Shown in pieces: positions 25,113-33,031 of a stretch of DNA of 35,441 nucleotides (the first letter of the stretch is position 1; the number at the start of each line of letters is the position of its first letter). Under the pieces are notes generated by a model. That model made no database searches. It saw nothing but the letters and a program-made list of their open reading frames with translations, and was not told where the DNA came from. The position numbers and the translations under genes are program-made. Origin of the DNA: Candidatus Omnitrophota bacterium (GTDB lineage Bacteria > Omnitrophota > Gorgyraeia > Zapsychrales > Zapsychraceae); assembly GCA_021108075.1 (NCBI GenBank), contig JAIORP010000143.1, positions 1 to 35,441 of the forward strand, given 5' to 3'.

Positions 25113-25667
25113 ATGATTCAAAAGATGCAAGTTATATATAAAGAAATATTAGATGAGATCGGTGAAGACACAAAGCGTGAGGGATTGTTGGACACCCCAA
25201 AGCGTGCGGCTAAGGCCTTTAAATTTTTAACCAGAGGGTATCAGCAAAATTTAGATGATGTGGTTAATAATGCTATTTTTGAATCCGATAATGATCAAAT
25301 GATTATTGTCAAAGACATTGAACTGTACTCTTTATGTGAACACCATCTATTGCCTTTTTTTGGTAAATGTCATGTTGGCTACCTGCCCAAAGGTAAAATC
25401 CTCGGCCTTTCAAAAGTCGCTCGCATTGTCGATGTTTTTGCCCGTCGGCTTCAGGTCCAGGAGAACTTAACAAAACAGGTCGCCGAAGCCGTTCAGACTT
25501 ATACACAGGCCAAAGGGGTGGGTGTTGTCATTGAAGCAAGGCATTTGTGCATGATGATGCGGGGTGTCGAGAAACAGAATTCAAGTATGAAAACATCCTG
25601 TATGCTAGGCCTGTTTAGAAGTCAGAGTTCGACACGATCCGAATTTTTAAGCCTGATTCATTCTTGA
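25113..25667 (+). CDS. folE: GTP cyclohydrolase I
   Basis: Catalyses GTP to 7,8-dihydroneopterin triphosphate, the first step of folate (and queuosine/biopterin) synthesis. In 184 residues the zinc ligands are C75 and H78 ([13 protein letters not shown]) and C146 ([12 protein letters not shown]). The signature [19 protein letters not shown] and the C-terminal TSCMLGLFR are standard for the type IA enzyme. AAGGAG (25098-25103) nine bases upstream sets the start, and a strong promoter precedes it. It is followed by fxsA after 61 nt. Confidence 0.97.
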   Translation: MIQKMQVIYKEILDEIGEDTKREGLLDTPKRAAKAFKFLTRGYQQNLDDVVNNAIFESDNDQMIIVKDIELYSLCEHHLLPFFGKCHVGYLPKGKILGLSKVARIVDVFARRLQVQENLTKQVAEAVQTYTQAKGVGVVIEARHLCMMMRGVEKQNSSMKTSCMLGLFRSQSSTRSEFLSLIHS

Positions 25668-25728
25668 TCTTAGCCCTGCAAGGCGCCAGATAATCATCAG
25701 TATACGCATATTATAAGGGGATCAAACT

Positions 25729-26160
25729 ATGTTTGCTAATCTTGTTCTTTTGTTTACAGTTGTGCCAGCCATTGAATTGGTTTTGCTAATTAAAGTCGGC
25801 TCATATATCGGAGCCATCAACACGTTACTGATCATTGTATTTACAGGTGTCCTGGGTGCTTATTTGGCCCGGATGCAGGGTTTTATTGTCCTGCAAAAAA
25901 TTCAGAAAAACATTAACAAAGGCGTGATGCCATCCGAGGAATTAATGGATGGTGTGATGATTTTAATCGGAGGGATTGTTTTATTAACGCCAGGTTTCAT
26001 CACGGATTTCATTGGATTTTCTCTGCTGATACCATTGACACGTCTTGTTATCAAGAAATATTTACGCGTGCATATTGAGAATATGATTCGTCGTGGCCAA
26101 ATCGTCCAGGTTAACTCGATGGGGCCTGGACAAAAATTTGATGATATCGATATCAATTAA
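25729..26160 (+). CDS. fxsA: FxsA-family membrane protein
   Basis: A 143-residue inner-membrane protein of the FxsA family. Hydrophobic helices lie at about 3-22, 26-47 and 73-105, with the family motifs VVPAIELVLLIKVGSYIG, LGAYLARMQG and a LTPGFITDFIGFSLLIP block, then a basic cytoplasmic tail. In E. coli, excess FxsA suppresses phage T7 exclusion by the F plasmid. The general cellular role is unknown. AAGGGG upstream of the ATG supports the start. It lies between folE and the fatty-acid genes, with a promoter-like sequence beginning 15 nt after its stop. Confidence 0.9.
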   Translation: MFANLVLLFTVVPAIELVLLIKVGSYIGAINTLLIIVFTGVLGAYLARMQGFIVLQKIQKNINKGVMPSEELMDGVMILIGGIVLLTPGFITDFIGFSLLIPLTRLVIKKYLRVHIENMIRRGQIVQVNSMGPGQKFDDIDIN

Positions 26161-26174
26161 TTTTTAAATTTTAC

Positions 26175-26202
26175 TTGCAAAAAGTAAGGATGTTGATATT
26201 AT
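26175..26202 (+). promoter_or_regulatory. candidate promoter of the fabG-acpP-fabF operon
   Basis: TTGCAA (26175-26180) and TATTAT (26197-26202) lie 16 bp apart. The start would be near 26209, giving a leader of about 183 nt before fabG that is rich in inverted repeats. Confidence 0.45.
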
Positions 26203-26208
26203 GAATTG

Positions 26209-26391
26209 GTTTTTTAATCCCGGCGGGAATTCCCCGTATTTATTTAAGGCGGGAAGGAGGGGTTCACTCTGGCGGCTTTATCGATGGACAATGTTTTGCG
26301 CTAGGAGCGCTTAAAGCCGTAAGTCCCACGTGGGAAGCTATTGAATATCCTCAATCAATATAATGATCGCTACTTTAAAAGGAAGTGTTTT
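26209..26391 (+). promoter_or_regulatory. structured leader of fabG
   Basis: The leader holds an 8-bp closing helix, CGGCTTTA (26273-26280) with TAAAGCCG (26312-26319). This encloses a perfect 5-bp hairpin, GCGCT (26298-26302) with AGCGC (26306-26310). The palindromes GGGAATTCCC (26225-26234) and CCCACGTGGG (26325-26334) flank it. GC content is locally high compared with other gaps. The form is that of a folded regulatory leader or of protein-binding palindromes. I do not recognise a known riboswitch, and there is no U run that would make a terminator. Confidence 0.45.
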
Positions 26392-27132
26392 ATGCGTTTG
26401 AAAGATCAGATTGTTTTGATCACAGGTTCAGCCCGTGGCATTGGAAAAGAGATTGCGTTAACCTTTGCTAAAGAAGGTGCAACTGTTGTGATTAGCGATA
26501 TTAATGGAGAATCAGCGCAAGAAACATGCGCTGAATTTATCAGGATGAACCTCAGCGCTGACAGTTTTTCTTGTGATGTAACAAGTATGGAGAGCGTAAA
26601 AGAAATGGTCGATAAAATTCTTGACAAATATAAGCGGATTGATATATTAATTAACAACGCAGGCATTACCCGAGATAATTTGCTTTTAAGGATGCGTGAA
26701 TGTGATTGGGATGCCGTAGTAAGTACAAATCTGAAAGGTGTTTTTTGTTGTACAAAAATAATCAGCAAGAGCATGTTAAAAGCCCGAAAAGGCAAGATCA
26801 TTAATATTGCCTCTATTATTGGAATCGTCGGTAATGCCGGGCAGGCTAATTATTCTGCGAGTAAAGCAGGTGTTATCGGTTTCACTAAATCGATAGCAAA
26901 AGAGTTTGCGTCAAGAGGGATTACGTCCAATGCAGTTGCTCCTGGATACATCCAATCAGAGATGACTAATAAACTTAATGACAAAGATAGAGAAAAAATT
27001 TTAAGTAGTATTCCCCTTAACAGAATAGGAACACCAAAAGACGTAGCACATGTTTGTCTTTTTCTAGCATCGAGCGGTGGTGATTATATCACCGGGCAAA
27101 CGATAGTCGTAGACGGGGGTATGGCAATCTAA
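26392..27132 (+). CDS. fabG: 3-oxoacyl-[acyl-carrier-protein] reductase
   Basis: NADPH-dependent reductase of the fatty-acid elongation cycle, a classical SDR of 246 residues. The cofactor motif is TGSARGIG (11-18), NNAG follows at 88-91, and the catalytic residues are N113, S141, Y154 and K158 ([20 protein letters not shown]), with the PGYIQSEM block after. The ATG at 26392 has AAGGAA about seven bases upstream. An in-frame TTG at 26341 would add 17 residues within the leader and is rejected. Next to acpP (31 nt) and fabF, it is clearly the FabG of type II fatty-acid synthesis rather than another SDR. Confidence 0.95.
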   Translation: MRLKDQIVLITGSARGIGKEIALTFAKEGATVVISDINGESAQETCAEFIRMNLSADSFSCDVTSMESVKEMVDKILDKYKRIDILINNAGITRDNLLLRMRECDWDAVVSTNLKGVFCCTKIISKSMLKARKGKIINIASIIGIVGNAGQANYSASKAGVIGFTKSIAKEFASRGITSNAVAPGYIQSEMTNKLNDKDREKILSSIPLNRIGTPKDVAHVCLFLASSGGDYITGQTIVVDGGMAI

Positions 27133-27163
27133 CCTCACTGAGGTTAAACAAGGAGGCTGTTTT

Positions 27164-27403
27164 ATGGCAACTGAAGAAAAAATAAGATCTATTATTGCAG
27201 AACAATTAGGTGTTAAATCAGAGGAAGTCGTTCCAAATGCCTCATTTATTGACGACCTGGGAGCAGATTCTTTGGATACGGTCGAATTAATTATGGCGTT
27301 AGAGGAAGAATTTGGTGTGGAAATTCCAGATGAGGATGCAGAAAAGATGAGCACCGTCGGCGATGCTATTAAGTATATCGAAGAAAAGGCAGCAACTAAG
27401 TAA
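27164..27403 (+). CDS. acpP: acyl carrier protein
   Basis: A 79-residue acidic acyl carrier protein. The phosphopantetheine attachment site is S36 in [19 protein letters not shown], followed by [19 protein letters not shown]. It carries growing acyl chains for FabG and FabF, encoded on either side. AAGGAGG before the ATG is the strongest ribosome-binding site of the cluster, fitting the high expression ACP needs. A GC-rich hairpin lies 47 nt after the stop. Confidence 0.98.
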   Translation: MATEEKIRSIIAEQLGVKSEEVVPNASFIDDLGADSLDTVELIMALEEEFGVEIPDEDAEKMSTVGDAIKYIEEKAATK

Positions 27404-27450
27404 ACGCGTTCATACCAATTAATTATAAAATATTTTTTAATTATTAAGTC

Positions 27451-27471
27451 GCCTCGGCTTTTAGCCGAGGC
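27451..27471 (+). promoter_or_regulatory. acpP-fabF intergenic hairpin
   Basis: GCCTCGGC (27451-27458) and GCCGAGGC (27464-27471) form a perfect 8-bp GC-rich stem with a 5-nt loop. No U run follows, so it is not a classical terminator. A plausible role is to protect the acpP 3' end or weaken read-through into fabF, so that ACP is made in excess. It ends 18 nt before the fabF start codon and could also affect translation. Confidence 0.6.
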
Positions 27472-27489
27472 CTTATACTATTAAGAGCC

Positions 27490-28734
27490 ATGGAAAAGAA
27501 AAAAATTGTTGTTACAGGGATGGGAGTTATTTCTCCCGTGGGAATAGGATTAAATAAATTTTGGAGCGCTTTAAAGGAAGGAAAAAGCGGAATATCAAAG
27601 ATTAAATATTTTGACGTGAGCGCCTTTGCGAGTCAAATCGCGGGTCAGGTTTCTGATTACGACCCTTTGGAATATTTTTCTTCAAAGGACGCCCGTAATT
27701 TAGCGCGTTTTGTTCAATACGCCACTGTCGCCAGTAAAGAGGCCCTTGCATCCGCCGGTCTCAATATTGAAGATACCGACGCTCACCGCGTGGGTGTCCT
27801 GATCGGCTCGGGGATTGGTAGCATAAGAACAATCGAAAACGAATATAAGAAATATTTGGACCGCGGTCCTCGTCGTATTTCACCGCATTTTATTCCTAAA
27901 ATCATTATTAACGAAGCTGCCGGACAAGTGTCTATCGCTTCCGGCGCTAAAGGGCCAACGACTTGTGTTTCAACAGCCTGCTCGACAGCGACGAATGCGA
28001 TTGGGGACGCTTTGCGTTTGTTGCAGTATGGTGAAGTTGACGTTATGATCGCGGGTGGAACAGAAGCGGCGACGACTGTGCTCGGATTAGGTGGTTTTTG
28101 TGCGCTCAAGGCATTATCACAAAGAAACGATGAGCCCCAAAAGGCCTCGAGGCCTTTTGATTTAAATAGGGATGGATTTGTTATGGGGGAAGGCTCAGGT
28201 GTTGTGATCCTGGAAACACTGGCACACGCTAAAAAACGGGGAGCGACGATATTAGCTGAATTGGCCGGTTACGGCCGAACATCCGATGCGTATCATATTA
28301 CCGCTCCCGAGCCGACAGGTGAAGGGGCAGCGCGGGCGATGATGAACGCGTTGCAAGATGCGGGTTTGAATCCAGAAGACATTTCCTATATCAACGCGCA
28401 TGGAACTTCGACGAAATTGAATGATAAAACAGAAACAGCGGCGATCAAGATAGTGTTTAAAGAGCTTGCGGCAAATGTTCCTATCAGTTCAACGAAATCA
28501 ATGACGGGGCATTTATTGGGCGCCGCCGGTGGAATCGAATTCGCAGCGTGTGTCATGGCGATTCAAGACAATATCATTCCACCGACCATTAATTATGAAA
28601 CTCCAGATCCTGATTGCGATTTAGATTATGTCCCCAACACCGCAAGGGCATGTGATATAACCGCAGCGATGACGAACTCTTTGGGATTTGGTGGGCATAA
28701 TGCCACTTTGATTGTTAAACAATTTAAGGAATAA
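27490..28734 (+). CDS. fabF: 3-oxoacyl-[acyl-carrier-protein] synthase II
   Basis: Condensing enzyme that elongates acyl-ACP with malonyl-ACP. The catalytic triad is Cys-His-His: C164 in CVSTACSTATNAIGDA, H304 in NAHGTSTKLNDKTE and H341 in KSMTGHLLGAAGG. The 414-residue length and the PEPTGEGAARAM and NSLGFGGHNATL blocks are standard FabF. The upstream ribosome-binding site is poor (only AAGAG, three bases away), in contrast to acpP. It closes the fabG-acpP-fabF cluster and is followed by a hairpin with a T run. Confidence 0.97.
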   Translation: MEKKKIVVTGMGVISPVGIGLNKFWSALKEGKSGISKIKYFDVSAFASQIAGQVSDYDPLEYFSSKDARNLARFVQYATVASKEALASAGLNIEDTDAHRVGVLIGSGIGSIRTIENEYKKYLDRGPRRISPHFIPKIIINEAAGQVSIASGAKGPTTCVSTACSTATNAIGDALRLLQYGEVDVMIAGGTEAATTVLGLGGFCALKALSQRNDEPQKASRPFDLNRDGFVMGEGSGVVILETLAHAKKRGATILAELAGYGRTSDAYHITAPEPTGEGAARAMMNALQDAGLNPEDISYINAHGTSTKLNDKTETAAIKIVFKELAANVPISSTKSMTGHLLGAAGGIEFAACVMAIQDNIIPPTINYETPDPDCDLDYVPNTARACDITAAMTNSLGFGGHNATLIVKQFKE

Positions 28735-28783
28735 ATCGATATTCATTGTCCCTGGGATACTTCGAAGGTCAACTCCTGAGGGC

Positions 28784-28833
28784 ATGAAGCCTTGCTCGGA
28801 TTGGCTGCGGGGAGTTTAGAAGGCTTCATTTTT
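28784..28833 (+). terminator. terminator or attenuator between fabF and leuB
   Basis: ATGAAGCCTT (28784-28793) and AAGGCTTCAT (28820-28829) form a perfect 10-bp stem around a 26-nt loop, followed by T to 28833. A competing helix, AACTCC (28771-28776) with GGAGTT (28811-28816), would use bases inside the loop and just 5' of the stem. It ends 26 nt before leuB. It may simply end the fab operon, or act as an attenuator for leuB and asd. Confidence 0.65.
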
Positions 28834-28858
28834 AACGAGCAACGATGGAGAATAATAT

Positions 28859-29914
28859 ATGAAAGAATATAAAATAGCTGTCATTCCGGGAGACGGCACC
28901 GGACCAGAGGTTGTCCATGAGGGATTAAAGGTCTTAGAGGCGGTTGCCCGGCAATGTGAATTCAAATATACAACACAACACTATGACTTCGGAGGAGCGC
29001 GATATTTGAAAACGAAGGAAGTCCTGCCGTCCACCGCGATTGAGGAACTGAAGACGTTTGATGCCATTTTTTTAGGAGCCATCGGGCATCCAGACGTTAA
29101 GCCGGGAATCTTGGAGAAAGGGATCTTATTAAAGATCCGTTTTGATTTGGACCAGTATATTAACTTGCGGCCTATTCAATTGTTCGATGAACGATTTTGT
29201 CCCATTAAAGGGAAAGGGTCTAAAGAAGTCGATTTCGTTGTTGTTCGCGAAAATTCCGAGGGCCTGTATAAAGGCATGGGTGAATTTCAGAACAAAGATA
29301 CCTCTGATGAGGTAGCTATTCAGGTATCATACAACACGCGTAAAGGTGTTGAACGGTGTCTGCGGTATGCTTTTGACTATACCCGGAAATATGGCAAGAA
29401 AAAAGAATTGACACTGTGTGGTAAGACAAATGTTTTAACGTATGCCTGGGATCTTTGGGAAAGAACCTTTAATGAAATCGCCAAAGAGTATGAGGATATA
29501 AAAACAGATTATACGCATGTCGACGCAACCACCATGTGGTTTGTTAAGAATCCAGAATGGTTTGACGTTATTGTGACCGACAACATGTTTGGGGATATCA
29601 TTACGGATTTAGGCGCTATGATACAGGGGGGGATGGGAATAGCGGCAGGCGGAAATATTAATCCTGATGGTGTTTCGATGTTTGAACCGATCGGCGGATC
29701 CGCACCTAAATACACCGGGAAGAATGTGATCAATCCTCTGGCTGCCATTGGCGCGCTCGCCATGCTCTTGCGCCAATTGGGTGAAAATTCAGCTGCGGAT
29801 AAAGTTGAAGCAGCGGTTAAGACGGTTGTGACAACAAAGTTGAAAGATTTAGGTGCCGGGCGTATGGGATATTCGACAACAGAAGTCGGAGATCTGATTG
29901 TTCAACATCTATAG
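28859..29914 (+). CDS. leuB: 3-isopropylmalate dehydrogenase
   Basis: Beta-decarboxylating dehydrogenase of the isocitrate/isopropylmalate family, 351 residues, oxidising 3-isopropylmalate to 2-oxoisocaproate in leucine synthesis. It shows IAVIPGDGTGPEVV at the N-terminus, the substrate loop LLKIRFDLDQYINLRPIQLF, VVRENSEGLYKGMGEF, the metal-binding DNMFGDIITDLGA and the nucleotide-binding GGSAPKYTGKNVINP. The LRxxLDxYxNxRP-like loop favours LeuB over isocitrate dehydrogenase; tartrate/malate relatives cannot be fully excluded. GGAGA before the ATG fits. No leuA, leuC or leuD is in the window. asd follows after 46 nt. Confidence 0.87.
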   Translation: MKEYKIAVIPGDGTGPEVVHEGLKVLEAVARQCEFKYTTQHYDFGGARYLKTKEVLPSTAIEELKTFDAIFLGAIGHPDVKPGILEKGILLKIRFDLDQYINLRPIQLFDERFCPIKGKGSKEVDFVVVRENSEGLYKGMGEFQNKDTSDEVAIQVSYNTRKGVERCLRYAFDYTRKYGKKKELTLCGKTNVLTYAWDLWERTFNEIAKEYEDIKTDYTHVDATTMWFVKNPEWFDVIVTDNMFGDIITDLGAMIQGGMGIAAGGNINPDGVSMFEPIGGSAPKYTGKNVINPLAAIGALAMLLRQLGENSAADKVEAAVKTVVTTKLKDLGAGRMGYSTTEVGDLIVQHL

Positions 29915-29960
29915 TTCGAAACGTTATTGATTTAAATAGATATAGCGAGGAATTTATATT

Positions 29961-30959
29961 ATGCGAAAATACAATGTTTGCATCGTAGGAATTCGCGGTG
30001 TCGTTGGTCAGTGTATGCTAGATATTTTGCAGCAACGTCATTTTCCTGTTAATGAATTGCGGGTCATGTCGTCCAATCCGGATTCCTGTCCCGAGTATAT
30101 CTTTCACGAAAGGAAAGTTAAGGCAACAAAATTATCTTACGATTGTTTTAAAGGTATGGAGATCGGTCTTTTTTCTCCGGGCGCCGCGGTCAGTAAAGAA
30201 TATGCTCCGCACGCTGTCAAAGAAGGCTGCGTTGTGATTGACAATACGAGCCAGTTCCGGATGGAATCAGATGTTCCTTTAGTCGTGCCTGAAGTGAATC
30301 CGGAGGATATTCGTTGGCAAAAAGGTATTATCGCTAATCCGAATTGTTCAACCATACAAATGGTGGTCGCTTTAAAGCCTCTGCACGATTATGCCAGATT
30401 AAAAAGAATTGTCGTTTCTTCGTACCAGGCTGTTAGCGGGGCTGGTCGTGAAGCTGTCGATGAGTTAATGAATCAAATGAACGGGGATATGACTGTTAAG
30501 AAATTCCAGTATCAAATATTAAATAATGTGATCCCTCATATTGATGTGCCGCAGGATAATTTCTATACTAAAGAAGAAATAAAAATGGTTAATGAAACCA
30601 AAAAAATTTTGAATGATAGTTCCATTGGGGTTACAGCAACCTGTGTGCGTGTTCCTGTCTTTGGAGCCCACTCGGAGTCGATCAATATAGAGACAGAACG
30701 AAAGATTTCCCGTCAAAAAGCAATGGAAATATTAAGTGCAGCCAAAGGGGTGAAGGTCATTGATGATATCCGCAGTAATCTTTATCCTGTTCCTCTAGAG
30801 GCGGAAGGAAAGGATGAAACATTTGTTGGCCGGATAAGGGAAGATGATACGGTTGAGTGTGGATTAAATCTTTGGGTTGTAGCGGATAATCTTCGTAAAG
30901 GGGCGGCTTTAAATGCTATTCAAATAGCTGAGATGCTCATTAAAGACGGCCTTATTTAA
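29961..30959 (+). CDS. asd: aspartate-semialdehyde dehydrogenase
   Basis: NADPH enzyme converting aspartyl-4-phosphate to the semialdehyde, the branch point to lysine/diaminopimelate, threonine and methionine. In 332 residues the NADP motif is VGIRGVVGQCML (9-20), the catalytic C129 sits in IIANPNCSTIQMVVALKPLH, the base H237 in RVPVFGAHSESI, and SSYQAVSGAGREAVDEL lies between. It matches the Gram-positive/archaeal-like short Asd group. GAGGA about ten bases upstream marks the start. It supplies homoserine for the metX step and diaminopimelate for the wall made with murB. Confidence 0.95.
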   Translation: MRKYNVCIVGIRGVVGQCMLDILQQRHFPVNELRVMSSNPDSCPEYIFHERKVKATKLSYDCFKGMEIGLFSPGAAVSKEYAPHAVKEGCVVIDNTSQFRMESDVPLVVPEVNPEDIRWQKGIIANPNCSTIQMVVALKPLHDYARLKRIVVSSYQAVSGAGREAVDELMNQMNGDMTVKKFQYQILNNVIPHIDVPQDNFYTKEEIKMVNETKKILNDSSIGVTATCVRVPVFGAHSESINIETERKISRQKAMEILSAAKGVKVIDDIRSNLYPVPLEAEGKDETFVGRIREDDTVECGLNLWVVADNLRKGAALNAIQIAEMLIKDGLI

Positions 30960-30997
30960 TTTTTATTGGTTTACTATCTAAGTTAATATTTTTGATT

Positions 30998-32212
30998 ATG
31001 TATGTCAGACGATTATATATTGGAATAAGCCTTATTTTGTTTTTAAGCGTCTTCTATGCTGAGCCATCAGAAGCAAAAAAGAAATTGCTAGCCATTGACG
31101 CTGAAATGCAGAAAAAAGTTAAACTTCTGCAGGAGCAGATGAAAGAAGAAGATTTTAACGCTTGTCAGATTACAACGACAATACGTGATCATGACATGGA
31201 CAATCCTTACCTGTTTTACTCTCCCAAAGAAATTACTTTTTCATATGAAGGGCGCGATATAACCACTTTATTGAACCTCCGCGCCGAGAAGGGTATCGCG
31301 GCTTTAGATGGTCTGGGCCTGAATTGTATCGAATTTAATAAATATGTGTATGTTTTTTTGGATGCTGTCCAACCGAAAATCCGGCGGCGGTTTAACCTGC
31401 CTTATTTATCGTATGTTATTTATAGCAATGATAGTGGTGCAACTTGGTCAAAACTGTTAAGCCTTGAGCAAGTCTCCCAAAAGGGAGAGTTTGCCATTCC
31501 GCAGAGAGATTTCCACCGCAATGTTAGTATTTTTGGTGATCGATCGGGCCATTCATTCTCTATTTATAATAAGTTGGATGAGACGACATATTTGCTTGAT
31601 CCGGAATTAAAGAAGTTACGGTCTATTCCGATTTATAACCGACTGACGAACTTGAACAATCCTGAAGACTTTTTCTTTTTTGAGGGAGTGATTTATTCCG
31701 TCAGGGGGAGTTGTCAGCGTCGATCTGGCCATATCGTCTGTCCGGACGTCAGCTATTTAGATATGTCAGAAGACTATGGGAGAAATTGGCAAACAATCGC
31801 ATTGCCGAATATCACCCGCGCGGAATTCTTTGTTTATGACAATCAGTTATTTTTGTTGTATCTCGCTTCTCAGAAAGTAAAATGGTATAGCGTTGTCCAT
31901 GGCTTAGACCGATCCTCGATTGCAGGAAAATTATACTTGCGCAAGCTCTCTAGAGATGGGCGTTGGAGTGAGCAAGTCCTTCTGTCTAAAACGGTTTCAA
32001 CTCTAAAAGACGTTTATGTCGATGACTTACCTGTCATTGTCTGGCAGGATACACGTCATCATCGATCAAAGTGGTGTGGATATATTCCCTTTATCGGATG
32101 TGTCGATCCTGATCCATTTTATGGCCCCCGGATTACTTATGTCGGTTATCTCAATCCTAAGACATTAAATATTCAAAATGAAGCGATCATTGAACACACG
32201 GTTGGGAAATGA
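30998..32212 (+). CDS. secreted Asp-box (sialidase-like) beta-propeller protein
   Basis: A 404-residue protein with an N-terminal signal peptide (hydrophobic IGISLILFLSVFYA, then a small-residue cleavage region before KKK). A short helical stretch (about 33-52) follows, then a body rich in beta strands. Two Asp boxes, SNDSGATW (143-150) and SEDYGRNW (257-264), and a related LSRDGRWSE are typical of sialidase/BNR beta-propellers. The Arg triad and Tyr of true sialidases are not evident, so I would not call it a sialidase. It may be a carbohydrate-binding or structural exported protein. I chose the ATG at 30998; a TTG at 30992 is in frame and neither has a clear ribosome-binding site. It lies between asd and truA. 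Confidence 0.65.
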   Translation: MYVRRLYIGISLILFLSVFYAEPSEAKKKLLAIDAEMQKKVKLLQEQMKEEDFNACQITTTIRDHDMDNPYLFYSPKEITFSYEGRDITTLLNLRAEKGIAALDGLGLNCIEFNKYVYVFLDAVQPKIRRRFNLPYLSYVIYSNDSGATWSKLLSLEQVSQKGEFAIPQRDFHRNVSIFGDRSGHSFSIYNKLDETTYLLDPELKKLRSIPIYNRLTNLNNPEDFFFFEGVIYSVRGSCQRRSGHIVCPDVSYLDMSEDYGRNWQTIALPNITRAEFFVYDNQLFLLYLASQKVKWYSVVHGLDRSSIAGKLYLRKLSRDGRWSEQVLLSKTVSTLKDVYVDDLPVIVWQDTRHHRSKWCGYIPFIGCVDPDPFYGPRITYVGYLNPKTLNIQNEAIIEHTVGK

Positions 32213-32282
32213 TGTTGTCTACTGTTTAAGATTAATCATGATTTTTTCGCTTTTTTATCTCAGTTCAGGCTTCGGACATAAT

Positions 32283-33029
32283 ATGCGTAATATCAAAATA
32301 ACGATTGAATATGATGGCACGGACTTTCAAGGATGGCAGATTCAAAAAAAGAAGGAAAGGACCATTCAGGATGAAATAAAAAAATCTCTTCATAAGATTT
32401 TTGGGAAGGCCCTAAATGTGTGTGGTTCCGGTCGAACGGACAGCGGTGTCCATGCACTTGCTCAAGTGGCCCATTTTAAAGTCCATTCACCCATGCCCAT
32501 CGAGATAATCCGACGGGCCTTAAACGGGAATTTGCCGCCAGATATCGCAATAACCCGTGTTGAGGAAGTGCCGTTGGATTTTCATGCCCAATATAGCCCG
32601 AAGAGCAAGATTTATCGTTACACCATACATAACGGATCGGTCCGTTCCGCCCTCTGGCGGCGCTATAGCCTGTGTGTCTCCACGAAGCTTAATGTCGCTT
32701 CAATGCGGCGGGAAGCCCAATACCTGGTTGGGGAACATGATTTTAAATCTTTCCAGGCCTCTGATCCGGTGCGAAGAAACAAGGGGTCGAGCATTCGTGC
32801 CATCCATCAGATAAAAATTAAGAAATCCGGTGACTTTATTTTTATTGATATTGAAGCAAACGGATTTCTGTATAAAATGGTCCGCAACATTGTCGGCTGC
32901 TTGATTGCCGTGGGACAAGGCCGGTTAAGCCAGGGAGGCTTGAAGGTCATACTGGAACAAAAAGATAGACGCTGTGCTCTAGAAACAGCGCGGGCACATG
33001 GATTGTGCTTGTTTGAGGTGAAGTACTAA
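32283..33029 (+). CDS. truA: tRNA pseudouridine synthase A
   Basis: Makes pseudouridine at positions 38-40 of the tRNA anticodon stem-loop. The 248 residues begin IKITIEYDGTDFQGWQIQ. The catalytic D53 lies in GSGRTDSGVHALAQVAHF, and later blocks are FHAQYSPKSKIYRY, the GEHDFKSFQ motif and FLYKMVRNIVGCLI. I start it at the ATG at 32283 because conservation begins there. An in-frame ATG at 32178 would overlap the upstream gene and add a hydrophobic segment foreign to TruA. The ribosome-binding site is weak. The next gene begins two nt after its stop. Confidence 0.95.
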   Translation: MRNIKITIEYDGTDFQGWQIQKKKERTIQDEIKKSLHKIFGKALNVCGSGRTDSGVHALAQVAHFKVHSPMPIEIIRRALNGNLPPDIAITRVEEVPLDFHAQYSPKSKIYRYTIHNGSVRSALWRRYSLCVSTKLNVASMRREAQYLVGEHDFKSFQASDPVRRNKGSSIRAIHQIKIKKSGDFIFIDIEANGFLYKMVRNIVGCLIAVGQGRLSQGGLKVILEQKDRRCALETARAHGLCLFEVKY

Positions 33030-33031
33030 CT

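Noticed and set aside
26209..26391. tRNA gene or known riboswitch in the fabG leader
   Set aside because: No T-loop or acceptor-stem pattern and no match to cyclic-di-GMP or guanidine riboswitch cores that I can recognise.
28735..28858. T-box leader before leuB
   Set aside because: The conserved T-box sequence is absent and the region is too short, so only a generic terminator/antiterminator arrangement is proposed.
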